Positions 1 through 6,270 of a stretch of DNA of 7,967 bases are shown one piece after another (position 1 is the stretch's first letter; each line of letters starts with the position of its first letter). Both the position numbers and the translations under genes were made by a program. The notes below the pieces were generated by a model. That model ran no database searches. It was given only the letters and a program-made list of their open reading frames with translations, and was not told the origin of the DNA. Origin of the DNA: Calditrichia bacterium (GTDB lineage: Bacteria; Calditrichota; Calditrichia; RBG-13-44-9; J042); contig JAUIFT010000082.1 of assembly GCA_030430345.1 (NCBI GenBank), positions 1-7,967 of the forward strand. The letters are read 5' to 3'.

Positions 1-1073
1 TGAGTGGCTGCAGTGGGGAAATCGAAACGTCCGGCCAGGAATTTGAAGCGCGCGCCGAGCAGGTTGTGCTGGCATCCGGCGGTATTTGCGGCGGGGATTT
101 GACCCGGGTAAAAGCGAACTGGTATACTCCCTGGGGACACCCGCCCACCACTCTCCTGAATGGCTCTCACCGTTTCGCCGATGGCCTGTTGCATGAAGAA
201 GTAAAACGGCATGGCGGGCAACTGACCCATCTGGATAAGCAATGGCATTATGCCGCCGGTATTCGCCGGACGGATGCGGAAATCGCCAACGAAGGCCTCA
301 GTTTAGTGCCTCCCCGCTCCGCGCTCTGGCTGGATGCCAGCGGCCGCCGCTTTGGCCCGGTACCGCTGATGGGCTACACCGATACGCGGTATGTCGTAGA
401 ACAGATTTGCCGCAGCCCAGCGCAATATTCCTGGCAGATATTAAACTGGAAAATCGCTATTCGCGAGCTGGCGGTTTCCGGTTGCGATTATATGGATGCC
501 TTCCGTTACCGGAAGAAAGGAAAACTGCTGAAACACCTGCTCTTTGGGAACAAAGCGCTTATCCGCCGCCTGCTCCGGGAATCCGTCGATATCGTTACTG
601 CGGATTCGCTGGATGAACTGGCCGGGAAGATGAACAAGTTAAGCCTGGACGGACATACCATCGACCGGGAAGGCATGCGGGCTGATGTCCGCGCCTATGA
701 TGAACAAATTGCGCGGGGAGAGAAATATTTCAATGATGATCAGCTGCGCCGGATTGCCAATTTTCGCCAATACCGCGCCGATCGTCTCCGCACCTGCAAA
801 TTTCAAAAGATTGATGATCCCGGCGCGAAACCCCTGATGGCGATTCGCCTGTTTATCCTTAGCCGGAAAAGTTTGGGAGGCGTGCAGACCGACCTGCAAA
901 GCCGGGTGCTCGATGCCGCCGGTCAACCGATCCCCGGCCTTTATGCCGTCGGAGAAACCGCCGGTTTTGGTGGTGGCGGGATTCACGGCAAAGGATCGCT
1001 GGAGGGAACGTTTCTGGGCAGTTGTATTCTCACCGGACGTCTGGCCGGGCAATCGATTTGCGGCAAATTGTGA
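1..1073 (+). CDS. FAD-binding dehydrogenase, COG3573/PRK12834 type (5' end missing)
   Basis: The reading frame is open from base 3, so this is the last 356 residues of a protein whose family is usually about 550 residues; the N-terminal FAD-binding Rossmann part lies outside the window. What remains matches the family closely: ASGGICGG near the new N-terminus, a WHY/AGI segment, SALWLDASGRRF, YSWQILNWKI, then GGVQTD, GLYAVGETAGFGGGG and GSLEGTFLGSC near the C-terminus. The late GLYAVGETAGFGGGG stretch is the conserved C-terminal FAD-contacting loop of fumarate reductase/3-ketosteroid dehydrogenase-like flavoproteins. Such enzymes oxidise or reduce a C-C bond with FAD; the substrate of this subgroup is not established, so none is assigned. 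The next gene lies 100 nt downstream on the same strand without a convincing terminator between, so co-transcription is possible. The frame is intact, with no frameshift seen. The internal GTG at 66 is not a real start because homology continues upstream of it. Confidence 0.9.
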   Translation, partial: SGCSGEIETSGQEFEARAEQVVLASGGICGGDLTRVKANWYTPWGHPPTTLLNGSHRFADGLLHEEVKRHGGQLTHLDKQWHYAAGIRRTDAEIANEGLSLVPPRSALWLDASGRRFGPVPLMGYTDTRYVVEQICRSPAQYSWQILNWKIAIRELAVSGCDYMDAFRYRKKGKLLKHLLFGNKALIRRLLRESVDIVTADSLDELAGKMNKLSLDGHTIDREGMRADVRAYDEQIARGEKYFNDDQLRRIANFRQYRADRLRTCKFQKIDDPGAKPLMAIRLFILSRKSLGGVQTDLQSRVLDAAGQPIPGLYAVGETAGFGGGGIHGKGSLEGTFLGSCILTGRLAGQSICGKL

Positions 1074-1162
1074 TAGCCAGGGCGTGTTGGAAATTAGGCG
1101 GAAAAAATGCCAAAATCTGTGTTTTCGATTAATTGTCAACGCGTCCTAATACTCAGTTAACC

Positions 1163-1168
1163 AGGAGG
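1163..1168 (+). promoter_or_regulatory. Ribosome binding site AGGAGG
   Basis: A full-consensus Shine-Dalgarno sequence lies 5 nt before the ATG at 1174 and fixes the start of the thiamine-diphosphate enzyme. It also shows that this genome uses classical Shine-Dalgarno initiation, which helps in choosing starts for the other genes. Confidence 0.85.
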
Positions 1169-1173
1169 TAGAA

Positions 1174-2949
1174 ATGGATCGACAACAAACGTCATCGCGG
1201 AAAGTCTCAATTTCGAAAGGCAAGAAAACTGGTGCCCAGCTGGTCGTGCAGGCGTTGGAGCAACTCCCGGTATCCCATACCTTTGGCATTCCCGGTGTTC
1301 ACGTGACGGAACTCTATGATGCCTTGAATCAGTCATCGAAAATTCATCCGGTACTGGTGACCCACGAAAGCGGCGCAGCCTTTATGGCCGATGCGCTGAG
1401 CCGCACCGATGCAGCCGGCGGCATCGGTGTGCTGGTGATTGTTCCGGCGGCTGGTATGACCCATGCGATGAGCGGTATCGGCGAAGCCTACCTGGATGGC
1501 ATCCCGATGTTGATTATTTCCGGTGGTATCCGCCAGGATACCGGCCGCGCTTACCAGCTGCATGATATCGATCAGCTGCGCATTATGGAGGGGATTACCA
1601 AGAAGGCTTACCGGATTGAGAATCATCAGCAGATAATCCCGACCATCATCGAAGCCTATGAGATTGCGGTTTCCGGGGAACCGGGCCCGGTGTTTATTGA
1701 ACTGCCGGCCAATATTCAATTATTTCGCGGGGATTCCGGATCGATACCTGCCGAGCGACCGCAGCGGCGCCAGCCGCCGCTTGCTGCCGGAGAAGACATT
1801 GAAGCCGCCGCAGAACTCCTGCAAACAGCGAAACGGCCGGGGATTTTCCTCGGATGGGGCGCCCGCGATTGTGCGGACCTTTCCATTCGCCTGGCGGAAA
1901 TTCTGCAAGCACCGGTAGCGACGACCCTGCAGGGATTGAGTGTTTTTCCGGCGGATCATCCGTTGCATACCGGCATGGGATTTAGCGCTGCCGCGGTGCC
2001 GGCCGCCCAGAATGCCTTTGCCGATTGCGATTGCTTGCTTGCGGTAGGGCTGCGCTTCAGCGAGATTCCCACCGGTAGTTTTAGCATTCCGGTGCCGGAG
2101 AATCTGATTCACATCGACATCAATCCGGAGGTGTTCCAGAAAAATTATCCGGCCCGGGTAGCCATTACTGCCGATGCCCGCGCTGCGATGGAAGCACTGC
2201 TTGCCGCATTGGGGGATTACGCTGCCCGGCCGTCTAAGCTGGCCGATCAAATTCGCGCAGATAAAACATCCTACCGGGAGGAATGGCACGCCCATCTCAA
2301 TGATCGCGTGAACCCGGCATTGTTTTTTGATGCTTTACGAAATCAACTGGATGATAATGCTATTATGGTGGCGGATGACGGCAACCATACCTTCCTCTGT
2401 GCGGAACTGTTCCCGGTAAAACATTCCCGGCATTTTATCAGTCCAACCGATTTTAACTGCATGGGCTATTGCGTGCCGGCGGCGATTGGGGCAAAACTGG
2501 TGAATCCGGAGAAGCAGGTGGTTGGTATTGTCGGTGATGGCGCTTTTCTGATGACCTGTATGGAAATCCTTACCGCCAGCCTGGAAAATTTAGGCATTGT
2601 CTACTTTGTATTTCACGATGGTGAATTGGCGCAGATCGCCCAGGGGCAGGAAATTCCCTATAACCGGAAAACCTGCACCGTATTGGGAAATGTGAAGATC
2701 CGCGGCATCGCAGAAGCAACCGGAGCGGCCTATTTTGAAATAAACCAGAACGCGGAAATTGAATCGATTATTCCGGCGGCCCTGGAAAAAGCGGCCTCCA
2801 ATCAGCCGGTTATCGTCGATGTCAGGATCGACTACTCCAAACAAACCCGCTTTACCAAAGGCGTGGTGAAAGCAGTTTCCGGTCGCTTTCCGCTAGGAGA
2901 AAAGATACGTTTTGTCGGACGCGCATTGTTGCGTAAAGTTACCGGATAA
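1174..2949 (+). CDS. Thiamine-diphosphate-dependent enzyme, acetolactate-synthase-like
   Basis: A complete 591-residue protein with the three-domain fold of the acetolactate synthase/pyruvate oxidase family (COG0028). The N-terminal pyrimidine-binding domain (about 17-185) has FGIPG and THESGAAFMADA; E65 is the conserved catalytic glutamate that activates the cofactor. The central domain (about 205-345) has GWGARDCADL and TTLQGLSVFPADHPLHTGMG. The C-terminal pyrophosphate-binding domain (about 380-555) has MGYCVPAAIGAKL and the GDG motif (454-456). The second metal ligand, an asparagine 27 residues after the GDG aspartate in classical members, is aspartate here (H481-D482). A basic C-terminal tail follows residue 555. 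The start is set by AGGAGG at 1163-1168, 5 nt before the ATG. Known relatives decarboxylate a 2-oxo acid and may add the product to a second carbonyl compound. The active-site differences and the lack of a neighbouring ilvN/ilvC argue against a simple branched-chain biosynthetic role. The exact reaction is unknown. Confidence 0.9.
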   Translation: MDRQQTSSRKVSISKGKKTGAQLVVQALEQLPVSHTFGIPGVHVTELYDALNQSSKIHPVLVTHESGAAFMADALSRTDAAGGIGVLVIVPAAGMTHAMSGIGEAYLDGIPMLIISGGIRQDTGRAYQLHDIDQLRIMEGITKKAYRIENHQQIIPTIIEAYEIAVSGEPGPVFIELPANIQLFRGDSGSIPAERPQRRQPPLAAGEDIEAAAELLQTAKRPGIFLGWGARDCADLSIRLAEILQAPVATTLQGLSVFPADHPLHTGMGFSAAAVPAAQNAFADCDCLLAVGLRFSEIPTGSFSIPVPENLIHIDINPEVFQKNYPARVAITADARAAMEALLAALGDYAARPSKLADQIRADKTSYREEWHAHLNDRVNPALFFDALRNQLDDNAIMVADDGNHTFLCAELFPVKHSRHFISPTDFNCMGYCVPAAIGAKLVNPEKQVVGIVGDGAFLMTCMEILTASLENLGIVYFVFHDGELAQIAQGQEIPYNRKTCTVLGNVKIRGIAEATGAAYFEINQNAEIESIIPAALEKAASNQPVIVDVRIDYSKQTRFTKGVVKAVSGRFPLGEKIRFVGRALLRKVTG

Positions 2950-3015
2950 AGATCTTCGGTAAATTGAAATGGTAAACGTAACATTGAAAAAATCCATTCA
3001 CTCTGAGCTTGAGCT

Positions 3016-3044
3016 TTGTGCTGCCGGAGTTTGCACAACTTTTT
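3016..3044 (+). terminator. Weak intrinsic terminator candidate
   Basis: TTGTGC (3016-3021) and GCACAA (3033-3038) form a 6-bp stem with an 11-nt loop, followed by C and five T residues (3040-3044). The location, 67 nt after the stop of the thiamine-diphosphate gene and before tsaE, suits a terminator. The stem is short and only half G/C, so efficiency would be modest. A competing fold (AGTT/AACT, extended by CCGG/CCGG) uses some of the same bases. Confidence 0.35.
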
Positions 3045-3110
3045 CCGGGAGCGGCTTGTTTTGACAGTTTATTATGTGCATCTTTGAGCCGCATAAACGG
3101 TATCTTGTCT

Positions 3111-3560
3111 ATGAACAAAGAAAGTATTCTTAAGCAGAAAGTCGTCAGCCCGGTTGAGACTGCGCAGGTTGCCGCAGCATTTGCCAATAATCTCCAGCCG
3201 GGGGACGTGCTGGCATTTTACGGCGATCTCGGCAGCGGGAAAACCTTTTTCACGAAAGCAGTATGCCGGGAACTGCAAACGGCTGAAGAGCCGACCAGTC
3301 CCACTTTTACCATCGTAAATGAATATTTCGCAGCGTCAGGAATGCCGGTCTATCATTTTGATTTTTATCGAATTGAACATGATGCCGAGTTGTCCAATCT
3401 CGGGCTTGATGATTATTTCTACGGTGATGGCATCTGTTTGATCGAATGGGCGAATAAAATTAGCGCCCACCTCCCCATACCGCGTTACGACATTTACATC
3501 AATCCGGTCGAAGGAAAACCGGAATCCCGCACCATCCGCATCGAAAAAATTCTCCCCTGA
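3111..3560 (+). CDS. tsaE: tRNA t6A biosynthesis ATPase TsaE
   Basis: TsaE is the P-loop ATPase that works with TsaB and TsaD to make N6-threonylcarbamoyladenosine at position 37 of ANN-decoding tRNAs, in the cytoplasm. The 149-residue product has the family's size and motifs in order: Walker A GDLGSGKT (38-45), TSPTFTIVNEY (62-72), YHFDFYR (81-87), and CLIEW (109-113) with the conserved Glu-Trp pair. The frame stays open upstream to a TTG at 3009. The ATG at 3111 is preferred because TsaE proteins begin just before such a sequence, the extra 34 residues are unlike the family, and a terminator-like hairpin lies in that stretch. No clear Shine-Dalgarno site precedes either start. None of its common partners (tsaB, tsaD, alr, nnr) is adjacent, so it appears to be a single-gene unit between unrelated metabolic genes. 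Confidence 0.93.
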   Translation: MNKESILKQKVVSPVETAQVAAAFANNLQPGDVLAFYGDLGSGKTFFTKAVCRELQTAEEPTSPTFTIVNEYFAASGMPVYHFDFYRIEHDAELSNLGLDDYFYGDGICLIEWANKISAHLPIPRYDIYINPVEGKPESRTIRIEKILP

Positions 3561-3643
3561 TCAAAGCCCCTCTTAGCCCTCAGCCTACCGCCTAAAAACC
3601 TTCAAGTCTTTTCCCGAAAAAATCCGCCGGCAAACGTTGAAAT
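3561..3643. other. Intergenic stretch after tsaE, no feature seen
   Basis: Between the tsaE stop and the promoter of the TIM-barrel gene I see no open reading frame with a ribosome site and no convincing terminator hairpin. The stretch is C-rich at first and then A-rich. Confidence 0.4.
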
Positions 3644-3659
3644 TTGCAAGTTTCCAACG
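3635..3659. promoter_or_regulatory. Imperfect dyad over the -35 region, possible operator
   Basis: CGTTGAAA (3635-3642) and TTTCCAACG (3651-3659) form an inverted repeat with one bulged base around the self-complementary centre TTGCAA, which is also the -35 candidate for the next gene. A dyad placed this way would suit a repressor site or an mRNA-independent protein site. No regulator is identified and the assignment rests on symmetry and position alone. Confidence 0.35.
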
Positions 3660-3672
3660 GGAGTGTTATATA
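3644..3672 (+). promoter_or_regulatory. Sigma70-like extended -10 promoter for the TIM-barrel gene
   Basis: TTGCAA (3644-3649, 4 of 6 to consensus) and TATATA (3667-3672, 5 of 6) are separated by 17 nt. The -10 is preceded by TG one base away (3664-3665), making an extended -10 element. Transcription would start near 3679-3681, giving a leader of about 20 nt that carries the AGGAG ribosome site at 3687-3691. Confidence 0.6.
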
Positions 3673-3698
3673 TTTAAAAATCGAACAGGAGTGAAGCG

Positions 3699-4619
3699 AT
3701 GAAGCTTGGATTTGTAAGTGCAATTTTGCCGGACCTTTCTCTGGAAGAAGTGTTCTCTTTTGCTGCTGAAGCCGGATATGATTGCGTGGAAGTCATGTGC
3801 TGGCCCAAGGGCAAAGCGGAACGGCGCTACGCTGGCGTCACCCATATTGATGTTACCAGTCTGAAGAAAGCCAATGTGCAAAGAATCCATGATTTATGTG
3901 AGGCGACAGGCGTTTCTATCAGTGGATTAGGGTATTATCCAAACCCGCTGGCGCCGGACAAGGATGAAGCGAAAGTGGCTGCCGATCATATTAAGAAAGT
4001 GATTCGCGCTTCTGCCAGGCTGGGCATTTATCGCATGAACACTTTTATCGGGAGGGACTGGCGAAAATCGGTGACAGACAATTGGCCGCGCTTCAAAAAG
4101 ACCTGGGGACCGATTATCAAGCTGGCGGAAAAAGAACAGGTGTATGTCGGGATCGAAAATTGCCCGATGTATTTCAGCGATGACGAATGGCCCGGCGGGA
4201 AAAATCTTGCCCGTAATCCGGCGATCTGGCGAGAGATGTTCCGAACAATTCCCAGCGATTATTTCGGTCTCAATTACGATCCTTCCCACATGATCTGGCA
4301 GATGATGGATTATCTGCAGCCAATGTGGGAATTTTCCCATAAACTTTTTCATGTGCATGCCAAGGATGTGCGTCTGGACCGCCAGAAGTTGAGCGATGTT
4401 GGTATTATGGCGACACCGCTCTCTTTTCATACCCCCAAACTCCCCGGTCTTGGTGAAGTGGATTGGGGCAGATTTTTCTCGGTACTCACCGACACCGGTT
4501 ACGACGGTCCGGTTTGCGTTGAGGTTGAAGACCGGGCCTACGAAGGCTCCCTGGAAAACCGGAAAGCCTCGCTCCGGCAAAGCGCCACCTATCTGCGGCA
4601 GTTTATTCCCCGGCGGTAG
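3699..4619 (+). CDS. Sugar phosphate isomerase/epimerase family TIM-barrel protein
   Basis: A 306-residue protein of the xylose isomerase-like TIM-barrel/AP endonuclease 2 superfamily (COG1082, IolE-like). These soluble enzymes bind one or two divalent metals and interconvert or dehydrate sugars and polyols through an enediol. The expected metal ligands are all present at strand ends: E153 (VGIENCP), D194 with H197 (NYDPSH), H220 (FHVHAKD) and E275 (VCVEVED). The N-terminus ([20 protein letters not shown]) and AGYDCVEV are typical first-strand and first-helix sequences. AGGAG at 3687-3691, 7 nt before the ATG, fixes the start. The gene has its own promoter and is followed by a hairpin shared with the convergent gene, so it is probably monocistronic. 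The substrate cannot be told from sequence; no sugar transporter, kinase or dehydrogenase is adjacent. Confidence 0.88.
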   Translation: MKLGFVSAILPDLSLEEVFSFAAEAGYDCVEVMCWPKGKAERRYAGVTHIDVTSLKKANVQRIHDLCEATGVSISGLGYYPNPLAPDKDEAKVAADHIKKVIRASARLGIYRMNTFIGRDWRKSVTDNWPRFKKTWGPIIKLAEKEQVYVGIENCPMYFSDDEWPGGKNLARNPAIWREMFRTIPSDYFGLNYDPSHMIWQMMDYLQPMWEFSHKLFHVHAKDVRLDRQKLSDVGIMATPLSFHTPKLPGLGEVDWGRFFSVLTDTGYDGPVCVEVEDRAYEGSLENRKASLRQSATYLRQFIPRR

Positions 4620-4622
4620 ATG

Positions 4623-4660
4623 AAATGGGCAATTGACAATCAAACAATTTTTGCTCATTT
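4623..4660. terminator. Hairpin between convergent genes, possible bidirectional terminator
   Basis: AAATGGGCAA (4623-4632) pairs with TTGCTCATTT (4651-4660), giving a 10-bp stem with one G-U pair; TTG/CAA (4633-4635 with 4645-4647) can extend it inwards. It fills almost the whole 43-nt gap between two convergent stop codons. The A-rich 5' arm and T-rich 3' arm mean that both strands have T-rich 3' sides. There is no long pure T run, so strength is uncertain. Confidence 0.5.
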
Positions 4661-4662
4661 GC

Positions 4663-5403
4663 TTATTTCTTGCGACAGAAATATATCTCTCCGCTCGCTG
4701 CCGTTAACCCCATCCGGGTGGCTGTTTCTGCATCGGCCAGGTCTGCTGTTTCGATGACATCCACCTTAAATCCGGCTTCACGAAGCCGGTCGACATAATC
4801 CGGTCCGTAGCGGCGCACATGGTCTTCCTGCCCGAACAGTGCCAGGCGTTGCGCCGGATCGGCAATGTCCGGATCTTCAATGGTTTTTTCGCTGGTAATC
4901 GGTACTTGCAAAATCGCCCAGCCATCGCTTTTCAATACCCGCTGAAATTCCCGCATCGCTTTTATATCATCGGGCACATGCTCCAGCACATGACTGCAGT
5001 AGATCACGTCGAAGGATTGATCCGGGTATTGAATATCGGTGATATCCATCCGTACCATTACCGCCGGATCAAGCAAGTCTGCGGTTAAGTAGCCCTCCCC
5101 AATCATTTCCCGGAAGCGCGCTTCGAAACATTTTTCCGGGGCGACGTGGAGCATCTGTTTCGAGCGGCGGTCAAAAAGATCGGTGTGTTCGGAGAGGTAA
5201 ATCCATAGCAGGCGATGGCGCTCAAATGCCCCGCAACGGGCGCACTGGGCATCCGTTCTCGGGACGATGCCGCCAGCCAAAAATTTGCGGGAGGACCTGC
5301 TGCATACCGGACAAAACCGGCCATTACCAAAATAAAAGATTGAGCGAAGTTGGCGCAGCGGTTTTTTTGCCCATTCCGGCAGTTGAGAGAGTCGCGTTTT
5401 CAT
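4663..5403 (-). CDS. Zinc-ribbon class I SAM-dependent methyltransferase
   Basis: A 246-residue protein with an N-terminal zinc-ribbon-like knuckle (C31-x2-C34 and C54-x2-C57, the second within CARCGAFERHRLLW) followed by a Rossmann-type methyltransferase domain. Visible family landmarks are MLHVAPE (84-90), YLTADL, the acidic MDITDI (119-124), SFDVIYCSHVLEHVPDD (130-146), RVLKSDGWAILQVPI, and FGQEDHVRRYGPDY near the C-terminus. This is a widespread bacterial family usually annotated as type 11 methyltransferase. The usual glycine-rich SAM loop is replaced by HVAPE, as I recall is normal for this family. The methyl acceptor is unknown; relatives often sit near glycan or cell-surface genes. 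The ATG lies 8 nt after the stop of the upstream small membrane-protein gene, with no evident Shine-Dalgarno site, so translation may depend on the upstream gene. It is the last gene of the minus-strand run. Confidence 0.9.
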   Translation of the reverse strand: MKTRLSQLPEWAKKPLRQLRSIFYFGNGRFCPVCSRSSRKFLAGGIVPRTDAQCARCGAFERHRLLWIYLSEHTDLFDRRSKQMLHVAPEKCFEARFREMIGEGYLTADLLDPAVMVRMDITDIQYPDQSFDVIYCSHVLEHVPDDIKAMREFQRVLKSDGWAILQVPITSEKTIEDPDIADPAQRLALFGQEDHVRRYGPDYVDRLREAGFKVDVIETADLADAETATRMGLTAASGEIYFCRKK

Positions 5404-5411
5404 ACGGAGCG

Positions 5412-5615
5412 CTAAGCGGTAATAGATTCCTTCTTGACAATGAAACGGTAAATTAACATCGCTATATCATACGCAGCGAACAGCAATAAAACATATCCTA
5501 AATAATTTTCCCAACTGCCAATATCTGCCGGACGAATCCAAACGGTATTCATCAAGCCGGCAACGATAAAAATAAACGTTCTGATAATTGTCCAGAAAAA
5601 TTTTCCTTTACGCAT
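5412..5615 (-). CDS. Small two-helix membrane protein, unknown
   Basis: A 67-residue protein I do not recognise. It has a basic start (MRKGK), a hydrophobic segment at about 7-26, a short polar linker (IRPADIGSWEN, about 27-37), a second hydrophobic segment at about 38-60 and a basic end (RFIVKKES). By the positive-inside rule both ends face the cytoplasm. AAGGAGA (complement of 5621-5627) lies 5 nt before the ATG and supports a real translated gene. It follows the winged-helix gene by 51 nt and precedes the methyltransferase by 8 nt. Its size and layout resemble the 65-residue protein at 7185-7382, although sequence identity between them is low and homology is not shown. Confidence 0.75.
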   Translation of the reverse strand: MRKGKFFWTIIRTFIFIVAGLMNTVWIRPADIGSWENYLGYVLLLFAAYDIAMLIYRFIVKKESITA

Positions 5616-5666
5616 CTTTTTCTCCTTTCCGACCGGTGGATCGTAGAGAATTTGGGTAACAGTAAA

Positions 5667-6266
5667 TTATTCGGCAAATTCTATGACCTCGAAATCTCGC
5701 AGAATATTAATAATGTCGATAATTTCCGCGGTAAAAGTGTCCTTCACGCCGGCAGCCTGAATAATTTCCTCAATCTTTTGATAAGCTGCATTGGGAAAGG
5801 GCAAATGATAGAGGAATTTCCCCTGGGAGGTAGTCAGGCTAATTTTTCGCTGCCGGCGTTTCCGGCCTTCTCCGCTAAATACCGTAATCGCTGAGATGAA
5901 AGAATTATTGTTTGCCGTCGAAAATAAAGCGCCGGAATTTTTCCGTTCGCGAATCCGGCTTTCCAGAAGGCCATTTTCCAGGCCCGGGTTATATAAGCTC
6001 GTAAAATCCAGATCAATTGACAGGTTTTTTTTCTCCAAAGTGTAGCGAAAATACGGCCGTTTTCGCTCATAAACCTCCTGCCGGGAAGTGATCTCCAGGG
6101 CGGTCAGTTCCTCCAGGAAATCCTGCGCGGTTTTAATGTGCAAATCCAGGCGGGAAGCCGCTTCGGAGGCGGAGATATCCCGGTAAGTAACCAGCAGGCG
6201 CATAAAATCTTCTGCAAAGGATTTTGAGAGTAATGTGGCAATACGCGCAACTGTTTTAAAATCCAT
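5667..6266 (-). CDS. Winged-helix DNA-binding-like protein, unknown family
   Basis: A 199-residue soluble protein when begun at the ATG at 6266. The first 75 or so residues look like a winged helix-turn-helix: helix 1 (KTVARIATLLSKSFAEDFMR), a helix-turn-helix with SASEAASRLDLHIKTAQDFL, a following helix (LEELTALEIT) and a basic wing (RQEVYERKRPYFRYTL). This is the layout of ArsR-like regulators. The C-terminal part has a very basic patch (GRKRRQRK, about residues 133-140), an ITVFSGEG/ISLTTSQGKFLYHLPF segment and helical ends; I know no family for it. A start at 6281 would add five residues and overlap the previous gene by 11 nt. The start at 6266 is preferred because GAAGGG lies 7 nt upstream, leaving a 4-nt gap to the previous stop. 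That spacing points to co-expression with the membrane protein, so a regulator of this operon or a cytoplasmic partner are both plausible. Confidence 0.8.
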   Translation of the reverse strand: MDFKTVARIATLLSKSFAEDFMRLLVTYRDISASEAASRLDLHIKTAQDFLEELTALEITSRQEVYERKRPYFRYTLEKKNLSIDLDFTSLYNPGLENGLLESRIRERKNSGALFSTANNNSFISAITVFSGEGRKRRQRKISLTTSQGKFLYHLPFPNAAYQKIEEIIQAAGVKDTFTAEIIDIINILRDFEVIEFAE

Positions 6267-6270
6267 GACG

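Noticed and set aside
639..1139. 166-codon minus-strand open frame opposite the FAD dehydrogenase.
   Set aside because: It is antisense to a gene with strong family matches, has no ribosome site and no recognisable protein features.
1133..1161. TTGTCA with GTTAAC 17 nt downstream before the ThDP gene.
   Set aside because: The -10 match is only 3 of 6 and would place the transcription start within or after the ribosome binding site.
1720..2295. 191-codon minus-strand open frame opposite the ThDP enzyme.
   Set aside because: It is a shadow of a well-supported gene in a G+C-rich region, with basic, low-information translated sequence.
3061..3075. Perfect TTGACA with nearby TATTAT before tsaE.
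   Set aside because: TATTAT is only 3 nt after TTGACA, and no -10-like hexamer lies 16-18 nt downstream, so the two do not form a promoter.
3927..4658. 243-codon minus-strand open frame opposite the TIM-barrel gene.
   Set aside because: The plus-strand frame has all four metal ligands of its family, a promoter and a ribosome site; the antisense frame has none of these.
5629..5643. Short dyad around ACCGGT just upstream of the ribosome site of the 67-residue protein.
   Set aside because: The symmetric core is only about 6-8 bases, which is expected by chance in sequence rich in CCGG.
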